Below are positions 16,006 to 24,368 of a DNA stretch of 64,000 bases, in pieces. The DNA is from Byssovorax sp. (GTDB lineage Bacteria > Myxococcota_A > Polyangia > Polyangiales > Polyangiaceae), in NCBI GenBank assembly GCA_025362495.1, contig JANYGI010000026.1:130118-194117 (forward strand), given 5' to 3'. The notes under the pieces were generated by a model. That model was not told the origin of the DNA. It was given only the letters and a program-made list of their open reading frames with translations, and did not search any database. Each line of letters opens with the position of its first letter. Positions within the stretch are counted from its first letter, which is position 1. The position numbers were made by a program, and so were the translations under genes.

Positions 16006-17091
16006 TCAGTTCACCGTCTGGCCGTTTTTGATAGCGTCGGTCGGCGCCGTCACGACCTTCTCGCCGGTGCGCAGCCCGCGCACCACGGAGATGACGTCGC
16101 CCTTCTGCGCGCCGACCTGCACGACCCGCTCTTCGAGGCGCGAGTCGACCACCACGAACACGTGGGTGCGGCCGTCTTTCTCGACGACGGCCGTCTTCGG
16201 GATCACCGGCAGCGGCGCCTCGCCCACGAGGAGCGAGATCGACGCGAACATGCCCGGGCGGAGCGCGCGATCGGCGTTGTCGACGACGGCCTCGGCGATC
16301 ATGTCGCGGGTCGACTCGCGCACGGCCGCGCTGATGAAGCGGACCGTCCCCGTGAACGGCTTGCCGGGGAAGGAGGGCACGGTGAACGTGAGCTTGCCGT
16401 CCTGCTTCACGGCGCCGAGCTCGGCCTCGGGGACCGAGAACTCGAGCCGGAGCGAGTCGACCGCGACGAGCGAGACGACCTTGGTGTCTTGCCGGACGAA
16501 CTCGCCCACGTTGACGTAGCGCTCGGTGATCACGCCGGCGAAGGGCGCGCGGATCATCCCGTCGCCGACCATCTGCGCCGCCGAGGCCGCGCGGGCCTGC
16601 GACGCGGCGATCGACTCGCCCGAGGTGCTGCACTGATCGGCGACCCGGTCGTAGTCGGCCTGGGCGATCGCGCCCTGCGCGAGCAGCGCCGCGTACCGGT
16701 CGCAGTCGCGCTTGGCGGTGGTGGCGCGCGTCTTCGTGATGTCGGCGTTGGCGCGGGCCTCGGCCGCCGAGAGCGCCGCGGCGCGCACGTCGAGCCGCGC
16801 GAGGAGATCGCCGCTCTTCACCTCGGAGCCGCGCTCGACGAGGGTCGCCAGCACGCGCCCGGAGGCGTTGGCGGCGAGATCCGTCTGCTGCTTTCCTTTC
16901 AACGTTCCGGTCAGCGCGAGGACGCGCGCGATCGGCTCCTCGTGGGCGTCGACGGTCTCTACGTGGATCGCCGGCGGCGGCGCCGTGGTGGCGGCGGTCG
17001 CCTTCGCCTTGCACCCGCTCACGGCGAGAGGCAGGGCGGCGAACGCGAGGAGCAGCGCGGAGATGGGCAGTCGGAGGAGGCTAGTTCTCAC
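16006..17091 (-). CDS. RND efflux periplasmic adaptor (MFP) lipoprotein
   Basis: A 361-residue membrane-fusion protein linking the RND permease to an outer-membrane channel. The signal peptide ends in a VSGC lipobox (Cys27). Visible parts: the first lipoyl half-motif (LKGKQQTDLAANASGRVLAT, about 63-82; SGDLLARLDVRAA), an alpha-helical hairpin (about 105-170), the second lipoyl part (IRAPFAGVITERYVNVGEFV, about 178-197), a beta-barrel and the membrane-proximal domain ending in V-V-R-G-L-R-T-G-E-K-V-V. Start is GTG 17091 with AAGGAA upstream. First gene of the adaptor-permease operon; probably controlled by the TetR encoded divergently. Confidence 0.93.
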   Translation of the reverse strand: MRTSLLRLPISALLLAFAALPLAVSGCKAKATAATTAPPPAIHVETVDAHEEPIARVLALTGTLKGKQQTDLAANASGRVLATLVERGSEVKSGDLLARLDVRAAALSAAEARANADITKTRATTAKRDCDRYAALLAQGAIAQADYDRVADQCSTSGESIAASQARAASAAQMVGDGMIRAPFAGVITERYVNVGEFVRQDTKVVSLVAVDSLRLEFSVPEAELGAVKQDGKLTFTVPSFPGKPFTGTVRFISAAVRESTRDMIAEAVVDNADRALRPGMFASISLLVGEAPLPVIPKTAVVEKDGRTHVFVVVDSRLEERVVQVGAQKGDVISVVRGLRTGEKVVTAPTDAIKNGQTVN

Positions 17092-17271
17092 GGGTTCCTT
17101 GGTCTGGAATCGGACACGAGGCGCGTCTGACCCGGGGCCACAGGCGTCTTGGGTCGCGCTGGAATGCCCTGCGCGTGTGAAGCGGCCGCACGGCTTCTTG
17201 TGAAGTTACGTTAATGTTTCAAGGGGAGGCGCCGCCGGGGACCCTCGAAACATCGGGGCTGTACCGCCACG

Positions 17272-17332
17272 AAAAGTTGCGATAAGGGATGTAGCCGCGG
17301 TCGCGACGGATCGCAACCAAAAGTTGCGATAA
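17272..17332. promoter_or_regulatory. Repeated operator-like sequences between RND operon and tetR
   Basis: The 14-mer AAAAGTTGCGATAA occurs twice in the same orientation, at 17272-17285 and 17319-17332, 47 bp apart. The second copy is also the right arm of a perfect inverted repeat ATCGCAAC (17310-17317)-CAAAA-GTTGCGAT (17323-17330). This sits in the 285-bp divergent region, 45-105 bp before the TetR start, and is AT-rich against its surroundings. A role as TetR operator is inferred from position and symmetry. Confidence 0.5.
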
Positions 17333-17376
17333 TCCCTGACTCGTCAAGGAGATGGGGTACGCTCGACCACTCGACC

Positions 17377-18054
17377 ATGGTTGATCGACGAAGCAGCGGG
17401 GCCCGTGCGGCGACGACGAAGCGCGCGATGGTGCGAGGTGAGCCCATCGTTCAAGGCGTTCTGTCGGCCGCGCTCGAGGTGCTGGCGCGCACGGGCTACC
17501 GCGCCCTCCGCATCGAGGACGTCGCGCTCCGCGCCGGGGTCAACAAGACGACGATCTATCGGCGCTGGCCCACGAAGATTGAGCTGGTCCGCGCCGCGCT
17601 CGCGTCGGAGGCCAGGCAGAAGATCGTCGTCCCGCAGACGGGCTCGCTCCGCGCGGATCTGCTGGTCATGGGTCGCACGTTCGTCGATCTCGCGTCCTCG
17701 CCGGAGGGCCAGAGCGTGCTGCGGATGATGGTCGCCGAGGGCTCCGATCCCGAGGTCGCCGATCTCGAGAAGTCGCTGCGGCTCACGTTCGAGGCGGTGC
17801 CGACTTCAATCGTCACCAGCGCGGTTGCGCGGGGCGATCTCGCGCCGAACGGCGATCACGCGGTCCTGCTCGACGCCTTCATCGGCGCAATCCATCACCG
17901 CATCTTCATGATGAACGAGCCCGTGACCGAGGACTTCCTCGCCCGGCTCGCCGACATCCTCCTGTTCGGAGCGCTGCTGCCCGCGGCGCGGGAGACGCGG
18001 CGGCGCCCCGCGCCCCGCGCCCGCGTCAGCGCTTCTTCTCGATCAGGTTCTTGA
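17377..18054 (+). CDS. TetR/AcrR family transcriptional regulator
   Basis: A 225-residue regulator. The N-terminal TetR helix-turn-helix is clear at about residues 25-70 (VLARTGYRALRIEDVALRAG, then V-N-K-T-T-I-Y-R-R-W-P-T-K, with the conserved YxRWxxK). The C-terminal ligand domain (about 80-205) resembles TetR_C_16/11-type domains. The Arg/Ala/Ser tail after 205 looks like read-through into the neighbour: the last 29 bp overlap the convergent gene ending at 18026. Divergent from the RND adaptor gene, so most likely the local repressor of the efflux operon, acting on the repeats at 17272-17332. ATG 17377 lacks a close ribosome site; an AAGGAGAT lies 24 bp upstream. Confidence 0.9.
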   Translation: MVDRRSSGARAATTKRAMVRGEPIVQGVLSAALEVLARTGYRALRIEDVALRAGVNKTTIYRRWPTKIELVRAALASEARQKIVVPQTGSLRADLLVMGRTFVDLASSPEGQSVLRMMVAEGSDPEVADLEKSLRLTFEAVPTSIVTSAVARGDLAPNGDHAVLLDAFIGAIHHRIFMMNEPVTEDFLARLADILLFGALLPAARETRRRPAPRARVSASSRSGS

Positions 18055-18460
18055 ACTGCACGCCGTCGAGCCGATAGACGTAGATCTTCACGAGGCCCCG
18101 ATCCCAGAGCTTGCCGGGCGCGCCGAGGTGCACGAAGTGGATCTGCCCTTTGCCGCTCGGGTGCGGGAGGGCGTGATCGTGGCCGACGCCGCTGATCAGG
18201 AACAGGCCGTCTTCCACCTTCACGGCGCGGTTCGGCAGCGGGAAGAGGGTGGCTCGCGGCATCGTCTTGCCCCAGGCCGAGCTCGGCCCGTCGGAGACGA
18301 CGAACCGCGAGAGATTGTCGTCGACCCAGGAGATCATCGGGATGCACTCGCCCACGTCGTCGAGCACCTCGGGCTGGCCGATGTGAAAGTACTTCCGCTG
18401 GGGAAGCGGCTCCTTGTCCGCGTCCTCCTTGAGAACGGTCAGGCGCTTCAGGACACTCAT
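18026..18460 (-). CDS. Conserved hypothetical protein
   Basis: A 144-residue soluble protein without signal peptide, membrane segment or known motif. Visible: KYFHIGQPEVLDDVGECIPM and HDHALPHPSGKGQIHFVHLG, and a basic C terminus. Composition and codon use (strong third-position GC) support a real gene. It begins 34 bp after the end of the hypothetical gene at 18495-19055, so the two probably form an operon. It overlaps the end of tetR by 29 bp in convergent orientation. Function unknown. Confidence 0.65.
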   Translation of the reverse strand: MSVLKRLTVLKEDADKEPLPQRKYFHIGQPEVLDDVGECIPMISWVDDNLSRFVVSDGPSSAWGKTMPRATLFPLPNRAVKVEDGLFLISGVGHDHALPHPSGKGQIHFVHLGAPGKLWDRGLVKIYVYRLDGVQFKNLIEKKR

Positions 18461-18494
18461 GGTGGCGGCAATCTCCCACAGCCGCGCCGCGGGA

Positions 18495-19055
18495 TCATCG
18501 ATCGTCGCGCCCGCGCGGAAACAACGCCCGCTTGATCGTCGCGGCCGGCGCGCCGTGGATCACCGCGAGGCGCGCGTAGACGACCGGGATGATCCGCCCG
18601 CCCGCTGGTCGCAAAACGGCCTGAACGAAGGCTGGATCGATCACCTCGCCCGCGTGGGCGGAGGCGTCATCGGCGAGATCACGGGCGCGGGCGTCGTCGA
18701 CGTCGCGCCGCTGCGTCGAGCGGATCCGGATCCGGAGCGCGGCGCGCAGGAGCGCGTGGTAGCCGGCGAGCCAGGGCATCCAGTCGAGGATCGGGCCGCC
18801 CGCCGCGGCGCCTTCGAGGGCGGCGGCGCGCGCGTCGATCTCGTCGAGGGGCAGGGTGTCGAGCTCGTTGAGGCACCCGGGGAACTCCCCGGCCAGCGCC
18901 TGGAACACCGCGCGATCGGGCACCGCCTGGCCCGCGGCCCGCGCGCGCCGCAGCTCCCCGAGCGTCCGGTATTTCTCCGCCAGGCGGAGCAGCACTGCCG
19001 GCGAGGGGACCACGCGGCGAAGCGTAGCGAAGTCGAACGGCGCGCGCGCTACCAT
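18495..19055 (-). CDS. Hypothetical protein
   Basis: A 186-residue Ala/Arg-rich, mostly helical protein. Features visible: FDFATLRRVVPSPAVLLRLA near the N terminus, an acidic helix LNELDTLPLDEIDARAAALEG, then ILDWMPWLAGYHALLRAALR. No signal peptide or catalytic motif seen. ATG 19055 is only 37 bp from the divergently transcribed SDR gene, so the two promoters must share that short gap. Followed by the hypothetical gene ending at 18026. I do not recognise the family. Confidence 0.55.
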   Translation of the reverse strand: MVARAPFDFATLRRVVPSPAVLLRLAEKYRTLGELRRARAAGQAVPDRAVFQALAGEFPGCLNELDTLPLDEIDARAAALEGAAAGGPILDWMPWLAGYHALLRAALRIRIRSTQRRDVDDARARDLADDASAHAGEVIDPAFVQAVLRPAGGRIIPVVYARLAVIHGAPAATIKRALFPRGRDDR

Positions 19056-19092
19056 CGCGCTCGATCAAGAGGACCCGAGGAGCGAGAGAGAC

Positions 19093-19866
19093 ATGCACGT
19101 TGCAATCACCGGCGCGTCGTCCGGCATCGGAGAGGCGCTGGTGCGCGCCTGGGTCGCGAAGGGCGCCTCGGTGACGCTGGTCGCGCGCCGCAAAGACAAA
19201 CTCGATCAGATCGCGAAGGAGGTCGCTGGAAAGACCTTCGTTCAGGCCGTGGATCTCTCGTTGCCGGATCGCGCGACCGACTGGATCGCGCCGGCCGAGT
19301 CCGCGCTCGGGCCGATCGACGTGCTCGTCAACAACGCCGGCGTGCAGACGATCGAGGCGACGCACCTGGCCTCGGTCGAGGACGGCGAAGCGATGCTGCG
19401 CCTCAATGTCTTCACCCCGATGCGCCTCACGCGGGCGGTGCTGCCGGGGATGCTCGCGCGCCGCAGCGGGGCCATCGTCGACATCGCCTCCATGGCCGCG
19501 CTCGGCCCGATGCCGGGAATGTTCTACTACAACGCGGCGAAGGGCGGCCTCGGCAACGCGTCGGAGGGGCTGCACGGCGAGCTGCTCGGCACCGGCGTCC
19601 ACGTGCTCACCGTGTATCCCGGCCCGGTCGACACCGAGCTGGCGCGCCGGGGCTTCGAGAAATACGAGAAGACGCTGACCGCGCGCTTCTCGCCGGTGGG
19701 CACGACGGACGTCCTCGCGCGCCTGATCGTGCGCGGCGTCGAGCGCAAGAAGCGCCGGATCATCTACCCCTGGGCGTACTCGCTCGCGCTCTCGTATCCG
19801 CGGATCACCCGCTGGTTCACCGCGCGGTTCTCGCCGCCGATCGCGACTCCCGCCCTCAAGGCGTGA
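19093..19866 (+). CDS. Short-chain dehydrogenase/reductase (SDR)
   Basis: A 257-residue classical SDR oxidoreductase. Cofactor-binding TGASSGIG (6-13), NNAG (80-83), catalytic Asn105, Ser133, Tyr146 and Lys150 (YNAAK) are all present, so it should be active with NAD(H) or NADP(H); A-R-R-K after beta-2 favours NADP(H). The C-terminal part (RRIIYPWAYSLALSYPRITR) is basic and moderately hydrophobic, as in SDRs acting on lipid-like substrates, but the substrate is unknown. GAGGAG/GAGAGAG precede ATG 19093. The end overlaps the convergent MBL gene by 11 bp. Confidence 0.92.
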   Translation: MHVAITGASSGIGEALVRAWVAKGASVTLVARRKDKLDQIAKEVAGKTFVQAVDLSLPDRATDWIAPAESALGPIDVLVNNAGVQTIEATHLASVEDGEAMLRLNVFTPMRLTRAVLPGMLARRSGAIVDIASMAALGPMPGMFYYNAAKGGLGNASEGLHGELLGTGVHVLTVYPGPVDTELARRGFEKYEKTLTARFSPVGTTDVLARLIVRGVERKKRRIIYPWAYSLALSYPRITRWFTARFSPPIATPALKA

Positions 19867-20719
19867 TCATCGAGCCATCGAGTCGGGCGGGGACGAGCTC
19901 CGGTCCACGCCCGGAGTCGCGCGCAAAGGCTGCTTCCACCAGGGGATCGTGATAGAGCACCACACCTCCGCCGATCGCCGCGAGCTCGCCAATCAAGGCT
20001 CGCTTCTCGGCGGCCGTCACGGTAGGACGGTTATCATAGGCCATCACCCAGCCCGGCTTGAGGTGGCTGCGCGTGGGGATCAGATCGGTGGGTATCGCCA
20101 GCGGCGGGCCGTCGTCGCGCTCGAGGATCCAGGGGATGATCTGGCCCTCGGTGTGACCGTGAGCGAGGCGGCCAGTCACGCCGGGCGCGAGCGGATCGCC
20201 CTCGTCCCAGAGGCGAATGGTGCCGTCGCGGCGCAACCGCGCGAGATCGTCGGGGCGAAAGCTGCCGGCGTCCTTCTCGTTCGGGTGCTCGGCGTGGGCG
20301 AGGCAGGCGCGACCGATCACGTGCTCGGCGCGCGGGAACGCCAGCGCCGGCTCGTCGCCCGAGAGCACGAGTCCGCCCGCGTGGTCCCAGTGCAGGTGGG
20401 TGAGCACCACGTGCGTCACCGTGTCGGGATCGACGCCCGCGAGGCGCAGGAGATCGGGCACGTCAGGCCCCGGCGCGAAGCCGTAGATCGCGCGCTCCTT
20501 CGGGCTCCAGCGCTGGCCGGCGCCAACCTCGATCAGCGTGCGCGCGCCGCTCGTCGCGTCGTCGACGAGGAGCGCGCGGGCCACGAGGGCGATGCGGTTC
20601 TGCGCGTCGGCCGGGTGAACGCGCTCCCAGAGCGGCTTCGGCACGATGCCGTGCATCGCGCCGCCGTCGAGCGCGAACGCGGAGAGCATCAGTGATCGAA
20701 CGGTGACGCCGGACGCCAT
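19856..20719 (-). CDS. MBL-fold metallo-hydrolase (lactonase-like)
   Basis: A 287-residue metallo-beta-lactamase-fold hydrolase. The zinc-binding motif HLHWDH (H108, H110, D112, H113) is intact, followed by the third His in GHTEGQ, the bridging Asp in PTDLIP and a final His in LYHDP: a complete two-metal site. The arrangement (about 50 residues before the motif, VGAGQRW, HVIGRACLAHAEHP) resembles N-acyl-homoserine lactone lactonases and their relatives, so hydrolysis of a lactone or similar ester is plausible but unproven. ATG 20719 is preferred over a TTG six bases upstream. Converges on the SDR gene. Confidence 0.88.
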   Translation of the reverse strand: MASGVTVRSLMLSAFALDGGAMHGIVPKPLWERVHPADAQNRIALVARALLVDDATSGARTLIEVGAGQRWSPKERAIYGFAPGPDVPDLLRLAGVDPDTVTHVVLTHLHWDHAGGLVLSGDEPALAFPRAEHVIGRACLAHAEHPNEKDAGSFRPDDLARLRRDGTIRLWDEGDPLAPGVTGRLAHGHTEGQIIPWILERDDGPPLAIPTDLIPTRSHLKPGWVMAYDNRPTVTAAEKRALIGELAAIGGGVVLYHDPLVEAAFARDSGRGPELVPARLDGSMITP

Positions 20720-20744
20720 CGTCAACGCGGCCCGCGATCGAAGC

Positions 20745-21167
20745 TTACTTGCCGCCGCCCGCGCCGCCGGCGCCGGTCGACGTGCTCGTGGCCGAGGTGC
20801 CCGTCGTCGCCGACGTACCGGTCGCCGCCGAGGTGCCCGTCACCGCCGACGTCGACGAGGTGCCGCTCCCGCCGCCCGGGTTGCTGCCGATCTGGCAGTT
20901 CGGGTTGGTGCTCGGGCCCACGGGGCAACAAATGTCCGAGTTCCCGAGGAGCACGGCCTTCGACGTGCAAACGAGGCCCAGGCTCGTATCGCAGTCGTCG
21001 TTGCCCGTCGTCGGATCGGCGGGCGTCGCGGACACGTTGCGATCACAGCGCTGGCCTTCGCCCTGGAGCCCGCAGCCGGGCGCGCTCAGGACGGCCACCG
21101 CCAGCGCTGCGGCGACGACGGCGAGGATCGCGTAAGGACGGCCTTTTCGAGAGAGCGAGCGCTTCAC
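20745..21167 (-). CDS. Small Cys-containing lipoprotein with Gly/Ser/Thr tail
   Basis: A 140-residue exported lipoprotein. GTG 21167 opens a basic n-region, a hydrophobic stretch and a S-A-P-G-C lipobox (about Cys32). Six further Cys follow in RCDRNVSATPADPTTGNDDC...CTSK...CCPVG...NCQIG, then a low-complexity tail of T-G-T-S-A repeats ending GAGGAGGGK. This is the same style as several other lipoproteins in the window and is common in Polyangiales. The tail may be a flexible or glycosylated spacer (inference). Upstream of pgsA on the opposite side, 56 bp away, no operon link certain. Confidence 0.7.
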   Translation of the reverse strand: MKRSLSRKGRPYAILAVVAAALAVAVLSAPGCGLQGEGQRCDRNVSATPADPTTGNDDCDTSLGLVCTSKAVLLGNSDICCPVGPSTNPNCQIGSNPGGGSGTSSTSAVTGTSAATGTSATTGTSATSTSTGAGGAGGGK

Positions 21168-21223
21168 GGGCGCTTGTCTAGCAGAACGCGGGCCGCCTGC
21201 CTATCGCCGGCCGTCGCCGAGCC

Positions 21224-21913
21224 TCACGAGCTCTCGAGGGCCTTGTTCTTCGCGTCGATCGCGTCGACGAACAGGCCCATGTACCTGGCCGCGCTCCAGA
21301 TCGAAAAGAAGAGCGAGCAGTAGATGAGCACGCGTCCGACGTGGACGAGATCGACCCGGCCGAAATTGATGATGCCGAGGTTGATCGTGTACGGGTAGCC
21401 CAGCAAAAGGCAGATGATCCCGATCATCTGCAGGGCCGTCTTGGCCTTGCCGCCCTCGCCTGCGGCGATGACGATGCCCTCGGTCGAGGCGATCGATCGC
21501 AGCGCGGTGATGGTGATCTCGCGCGAGATCAGGAGCACCACGGCCCACGCGGGGATGCGGCCCATCGGCACCATCCACACCAGCGTCGCGGCCACGATCA
21601 GCTTGTCGGCGAGGGGATCGAGGAACTTCCCGAGGACGCTGACCAGGCCCTGGTAGCGCGCGAGCCAGCCGTCGAGGAGATCGGTGATCGCCGCCAGCGC
21701 GTAGACCCACGCCGCCCAGTAGCAGTCGCGCGGGGCGCCGCGATCGAGGAGCACGAGCACCGCCGGGATCATCAAGATCCGCAGGAAGGTGAGCATGTTC
21801 GGCAGATTCTTCGCGTCCTGCCAGAGGGTGCGTCGGGCCTCGCGGGCGCGGGTGCGGCGCGACAGCGGCGAGAGCGGATCGGGCAGAGGGGGGAGGCGAC
21901 CGTCAGCGTCCAT
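21224..21913 (-). CDS. pgsA: CDP-diacylglycerol--glycerol-3-phosphate 3-phosphatidyltransferase
   Basis: A 229-residue inner-membrane enzyme that makes phosphatidylglycerophosphate, the committed step to phosphatidylglycerol and cardiolipin. N-P-N-M-L-T-F-L-R at about 38-45 is the typical PgsA start, and the CDP-alcohol motif is complete: D81 G82 x2 A85 R86 x8 G95 x3 D99 x3 D103. Membrane segments follow (about 105-220). The N-terminal 30 residues are a family-atypical basic extension. Start ATG 21913 overlaps the end of the TPR-AIM24 gene by 11 bp, so it is the third gene of a hisA/TPR/pgsA operon. Confidence 0.93.
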   Translation of the reverse strand: MDADGRLPPLPDPLSPLSRRTRAREARRTLWQDAKNLPNMLTFLRILMIPAVLVLLDRGAPRDCYWAAWVYALAAITDLLDGWLARYQGLVSVLGKFLDPLADKLIVAATLVWMVPMGRIPAWAVVLLISREITITALRSIASTEGIVIAAGEGGKAKTALQMIGIICLLLGYPYTINLGIINFGRVDLVHVGRVLIYCSLFFSIWSAARYMGLFVDAIDAKNKALESS

Positions 21914-23459
21914 CGAGCAGCACCATACCTTCGCCGGCGAAGGCGACGAAGCCTCGCGCCCCCGCGGGCGCCTCGCTCGCTAGCAGCGCGCGCGGCACGA
22001 GCCGCCCGAGCCAGCCCAGCACCGTGACGGCGCGCACCGCGGTGGTGCGCGCGTCGATGATCTCCAGCGCCGTCGCGCCCTCGGGGAGCTGCGCGATGAC
22101 CGTGCCCGGCCCGCGGAGCTGGACCATGGGGATCGACTCGCCGTCGCCGACCGGGAGCCGGCCGTTCTCGTAGGCCACGCTGGTCTCGAAGCCGGAGAGC
22201 GCGTCCTCGCGCAGGTAGAGCGGATCGTCTTCGAGCAGGATCGCCTCGAGGCGCTGACCGCGCAGGGGCCCGAGCACCAGCTCGCCCTTGCCGGTGATCT
22301 CCGAGATCGGCGACGCGAGGCCGCCGAGCGGCTCGTCCGAGGTGCGCCCGCGCGTGCGGCGGACGAGCTGCGACGTGCCGTAGCCCGTCGCGTACGAGAG
22401 CGACCGCACCAGATCGAGGCGCGCCGCGAAGCCGCTCGCGGCCTGCACCAGCACCAGGCCCGAAGCGTGGACGGCGATGCGCAGATCCCTCGGGAAAACG
22501 AGGAGATTCTCGCGCGCGAGCTCGCTCGCCTTCTTCGCCCCGACGGCCATCGGACGCGCCGGCACGCTGGGCGGGCCGGCGGGCGCGACCGATCCCATCG
22601 CGGCCGCGACGGCGAGCTGATGGGTGTTGGTGGTGGCGATCGCCGCGCCGTGCTCGAGGCCGAACGGCATGGTCACCGGCCCGGCGAACACCGGCAGGCG
22701 CGGCGGCAGCGGGGCCATGGCCTCGCGCCCCGGCTCGATCGCCGACCAGCTCCCCGTACGGCGTGACATCGGCGCGCGCGCCGACGCGGGCGGCCCGAGC
22801 GCGTCGCGCGAGAGCGGAGCGTTCTCGGGCAGGCGCTCGGGATCGTCGGTGCGGAACGCCTGGACCTCGCGATCGAGCTCCTGGAACGCGACGCCGGCGA
22901 CCTTGCGGATCTCCTCCTGCGCGGGCGGCGGATCGGGCGGCGCCGGCCGCAGCGACATCGACGAGGCCGCCGTCATCGACAGCTCGACGAGGCGCCGCGC
23001 CATCCCGTCGTGGCCGCCGGCCGAGAACGCGTAGCCGGCGCGCTCGAAGTCGCCGAGACGCTGGAACGCGAGCCCGAGGTAGCCCCACGCGCGGCTGTGC
23101 CCCGGGTTGAGCTCGACGACGCGCTCGAGCTCGCTCCGCGCCTGCGCCGGTTGCCCGGTCTTGAGGTACGAGAGCGCGAGGTTGATCCGCGGCTCGAGCG
23201 CCTCGGGGTGGAGCTGGATCAGCCGCTCGTAGATGGCGATCGCCCGCGGGTAGAGCCCGAGCCGGAAGTACACGATGCCGAGGAGATCTTGCCCCTTCGG
23301 ATCGCTCGGCTGGAGCGAGAGCGCCTGCTCGAGCTCGGCCTTGGCGTCGTGGACGCGGTTGTCCTGGAGCAGCTCGCTCCCGCGGTAGAGATGGAAAAGA
23401 AAGTCTTCCCCGGCGACGTCGCGGGACGGGGGCGGCCTTCGGTCATCGCGCTCGGCCAT
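21903..23459 (-). CDS. TPR protein with C-terminal AIM24-like domain
   Basis: A 518-residue protein. Residues about 20-165 are tandem TPRs (ELEQALSLQPSDPKGQDLLG; ALEPRINLALSYLKTGQPAQ; LNPGHSRAWGYLGLAFQRLG). A proline-rich linker (about 170-270) precedes a C-terminal beta-rich domain (about 300-518) like AIM24 / TIGR00266-type proteins: EITGKGELVLGP, FETSVAYENGRLP, MVQLRGPGTVIAQ, VTVLGWLGRLVPRAL. In bacteria this domain is of unknown function; TPRs suggest protein partners. ATG 23459 was chosen because it opens the acidic helix before the first TPR; it lies 13 bp after hisA. The end overlaps pgsA by 11 bp. Confidence 0.82.
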   Translation of the reverse strand: MAERDDRRPPPSRDVAGEDFLFHLYRGSELLQDNRVHDAKAELEQALSLQPSDPKGQDLLGIVYFRLGLYPRAIAIYERLIQLHPEALEPRINLALSYLKTGQPAQARSELERVVELNPGHSRAWGYLGLAFQRLGDFERAGYAFSAGGHDGMARRLVELSMTAASSMSLRPAPPDPPPAQEEIRKVAGVAFQELDREVQAFRTDDPERLPENAPLSRDALGPPASARAPMSRRTGSWSAIEPGREAMAPLPPRLPVFAGPVTMPFGLEHGAAIATTNTHQLAVAAAMGSVAPAGPPSVPARPMAVGAKKASELARENLLVFPRDLRIAVHASGLVLVQAASGFAARLDLVRSLSYATGYGTSQLVRRTRGRTSDEPLGGLASPISEITGKGELVLGPLRGQRLEAILLEDDPLYLREDALSGFETSVAYENGRLPVGDGESIPMVQLRGPGTVIAQLPEGATALEIIDARTTAVRAVTVLGWLGRLVPRALLASEAPAGARGFVAFAGEGMVLLDGR

Positions 23460-23472
23460 TTCGCGGCGAAGC

Positions 23473-24204
23473 CTACACGAAAGCCGACGCGGCGATCGCG
23501 TCGTCGAGGGAGAACGCGCCCTCGTAGAGCGCCCGGCCGACGATCGCCCCGACCACGTTCGGGAGCCGCGAAAGGACGCGCAGGTGATCGAGGGTGCCGA
23601 CCCCGCCCGAGGCGAACACCGGGATCTTCGTCGCCGCCGCGAGCTCGGCCGTGGCCACCATGTTGGGCCCGATCTGCGTCCCGTCGCGCGCGACATCGGT
23701 GTACAGGATCGCCGCGATTTCGAGCCCCGCGAGCTCCTTCGCGACCTCGAGCACCGTCTTCGACGAGGTCTCTTCCCAGCCTTGCAGCGCGACCATCCCG
23801 TCCTTCGCGTCGAGCGCCACGACGATCTGGTTCGGATAGCGCAGCGCCGCCGCGCGGATCAGCTCGGGATCGCGCACCGCCGCCGTCCCGAGGACGACCC
23901 GCTTGGCGCCGAGCGCGAGGTACTCGCCGATGGCCTCGATCGAGCGCACCCCGCCGCCGATCTGGACGCCCGACTCCGGCGTCGACTGGAACGCGTCGAT
24001 CACCGCGCGCACGAGATCCTTCTGCACCGGGCTCCCCGCGCGCGCCCCCTCGAGATCCACCACGTGCAGGATCGGGATCTTCCCCCGCAGCGTGGCCGCG
24101 AGCGCCGCCGGATCCTCCGAGTACACGGTGACCTTGTCGTAGTTGCCCTGGCGCAGCCGCACGGCCTTCCCGTCGAGGAGATCGATGGCGGGGATGACGA
24201 TCAT
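23473..24204 (-). CDS. hisA: ProFAR isomerase (HisA), histidine biosynthesis
   Basis: A 243-residue (beta-alpha)8 barrel that isomerises ProFAR to PRFAR in histidine biosynthesis. Catalytic Asp8 (PAIDLLDGKAVRL) and Asp132 (VVALDAKDG) are present, with both phosphate-binding halves, IGGGVRS (82-88) and FASGGVGT near residue 200. Length is normal. It leads the operon hisA-TPR/AIM24-pgsA, and no other his gene is visible, so histidine biosynthesis is scattered in this genome. Start ATG 24204 gives the standard MIVIPAIDL N terminus. Confidence 0.96.
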   Translation of the reverse strand: MIVIPAIDLLDGKAVRLRQGNYDKVTVYSEDPAALAATLRGKIPILHVVDLEGARAGSPVQKDLVRAVIDAFQSTPESGVQIGGGVRSIEAIGEYLALGAKRVVLGTAAVRDPELIRAAALRYPNQIVVALDAKDGMVALQGWEETSSKTVLEVAKELAGLEIAAILYTDVARDGTQIGPNMVATAELAAATKIPVFASGGVGTLDHLRVLSRLPNVVGAIVGRALYEGAFSLDDAIAASAFV

Positions 24205-24240
24205 GGCCGCGACCCTAGCACTCGGAGGGATCTGGCGCGG

Positions 24241-24286
24241 GCACAGGCTCGATCTCGCCCCTCTTTCACGATCCCCATCTCGAACG
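24241..24286. repeat. Dispersed intergenic repeat, copy A
   Basis: The core CTCTTTCACGATCCCCATCT (24261-24280) followed by CGAACG, preceded by GCACAGGCTCGATCTCG, recurs with few changes at 24681-24720 (copy C, shorter) and 29711-29764 (copy B). All three lie in gene-free DNA and in the same orientation. Function unknown. Confidence 0.55.
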
Positions 24287-24368
24287 GGTCGGAGCGGAGC
24301 GGAGCAAACCGGCCGGTTCCCCGGGTATCATCGGTCACGCTGTCCAGAGCGCGCCACGGCGGCGCGTC

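Noticed and set aside
17199-17224. TTGTGAAGTTACGTTAATGTTTCAA as a palindromic operator
   Set aside because: Arms do not pair well beyond four bases; the nearby GTTGCGAT boxes are far more convincing.
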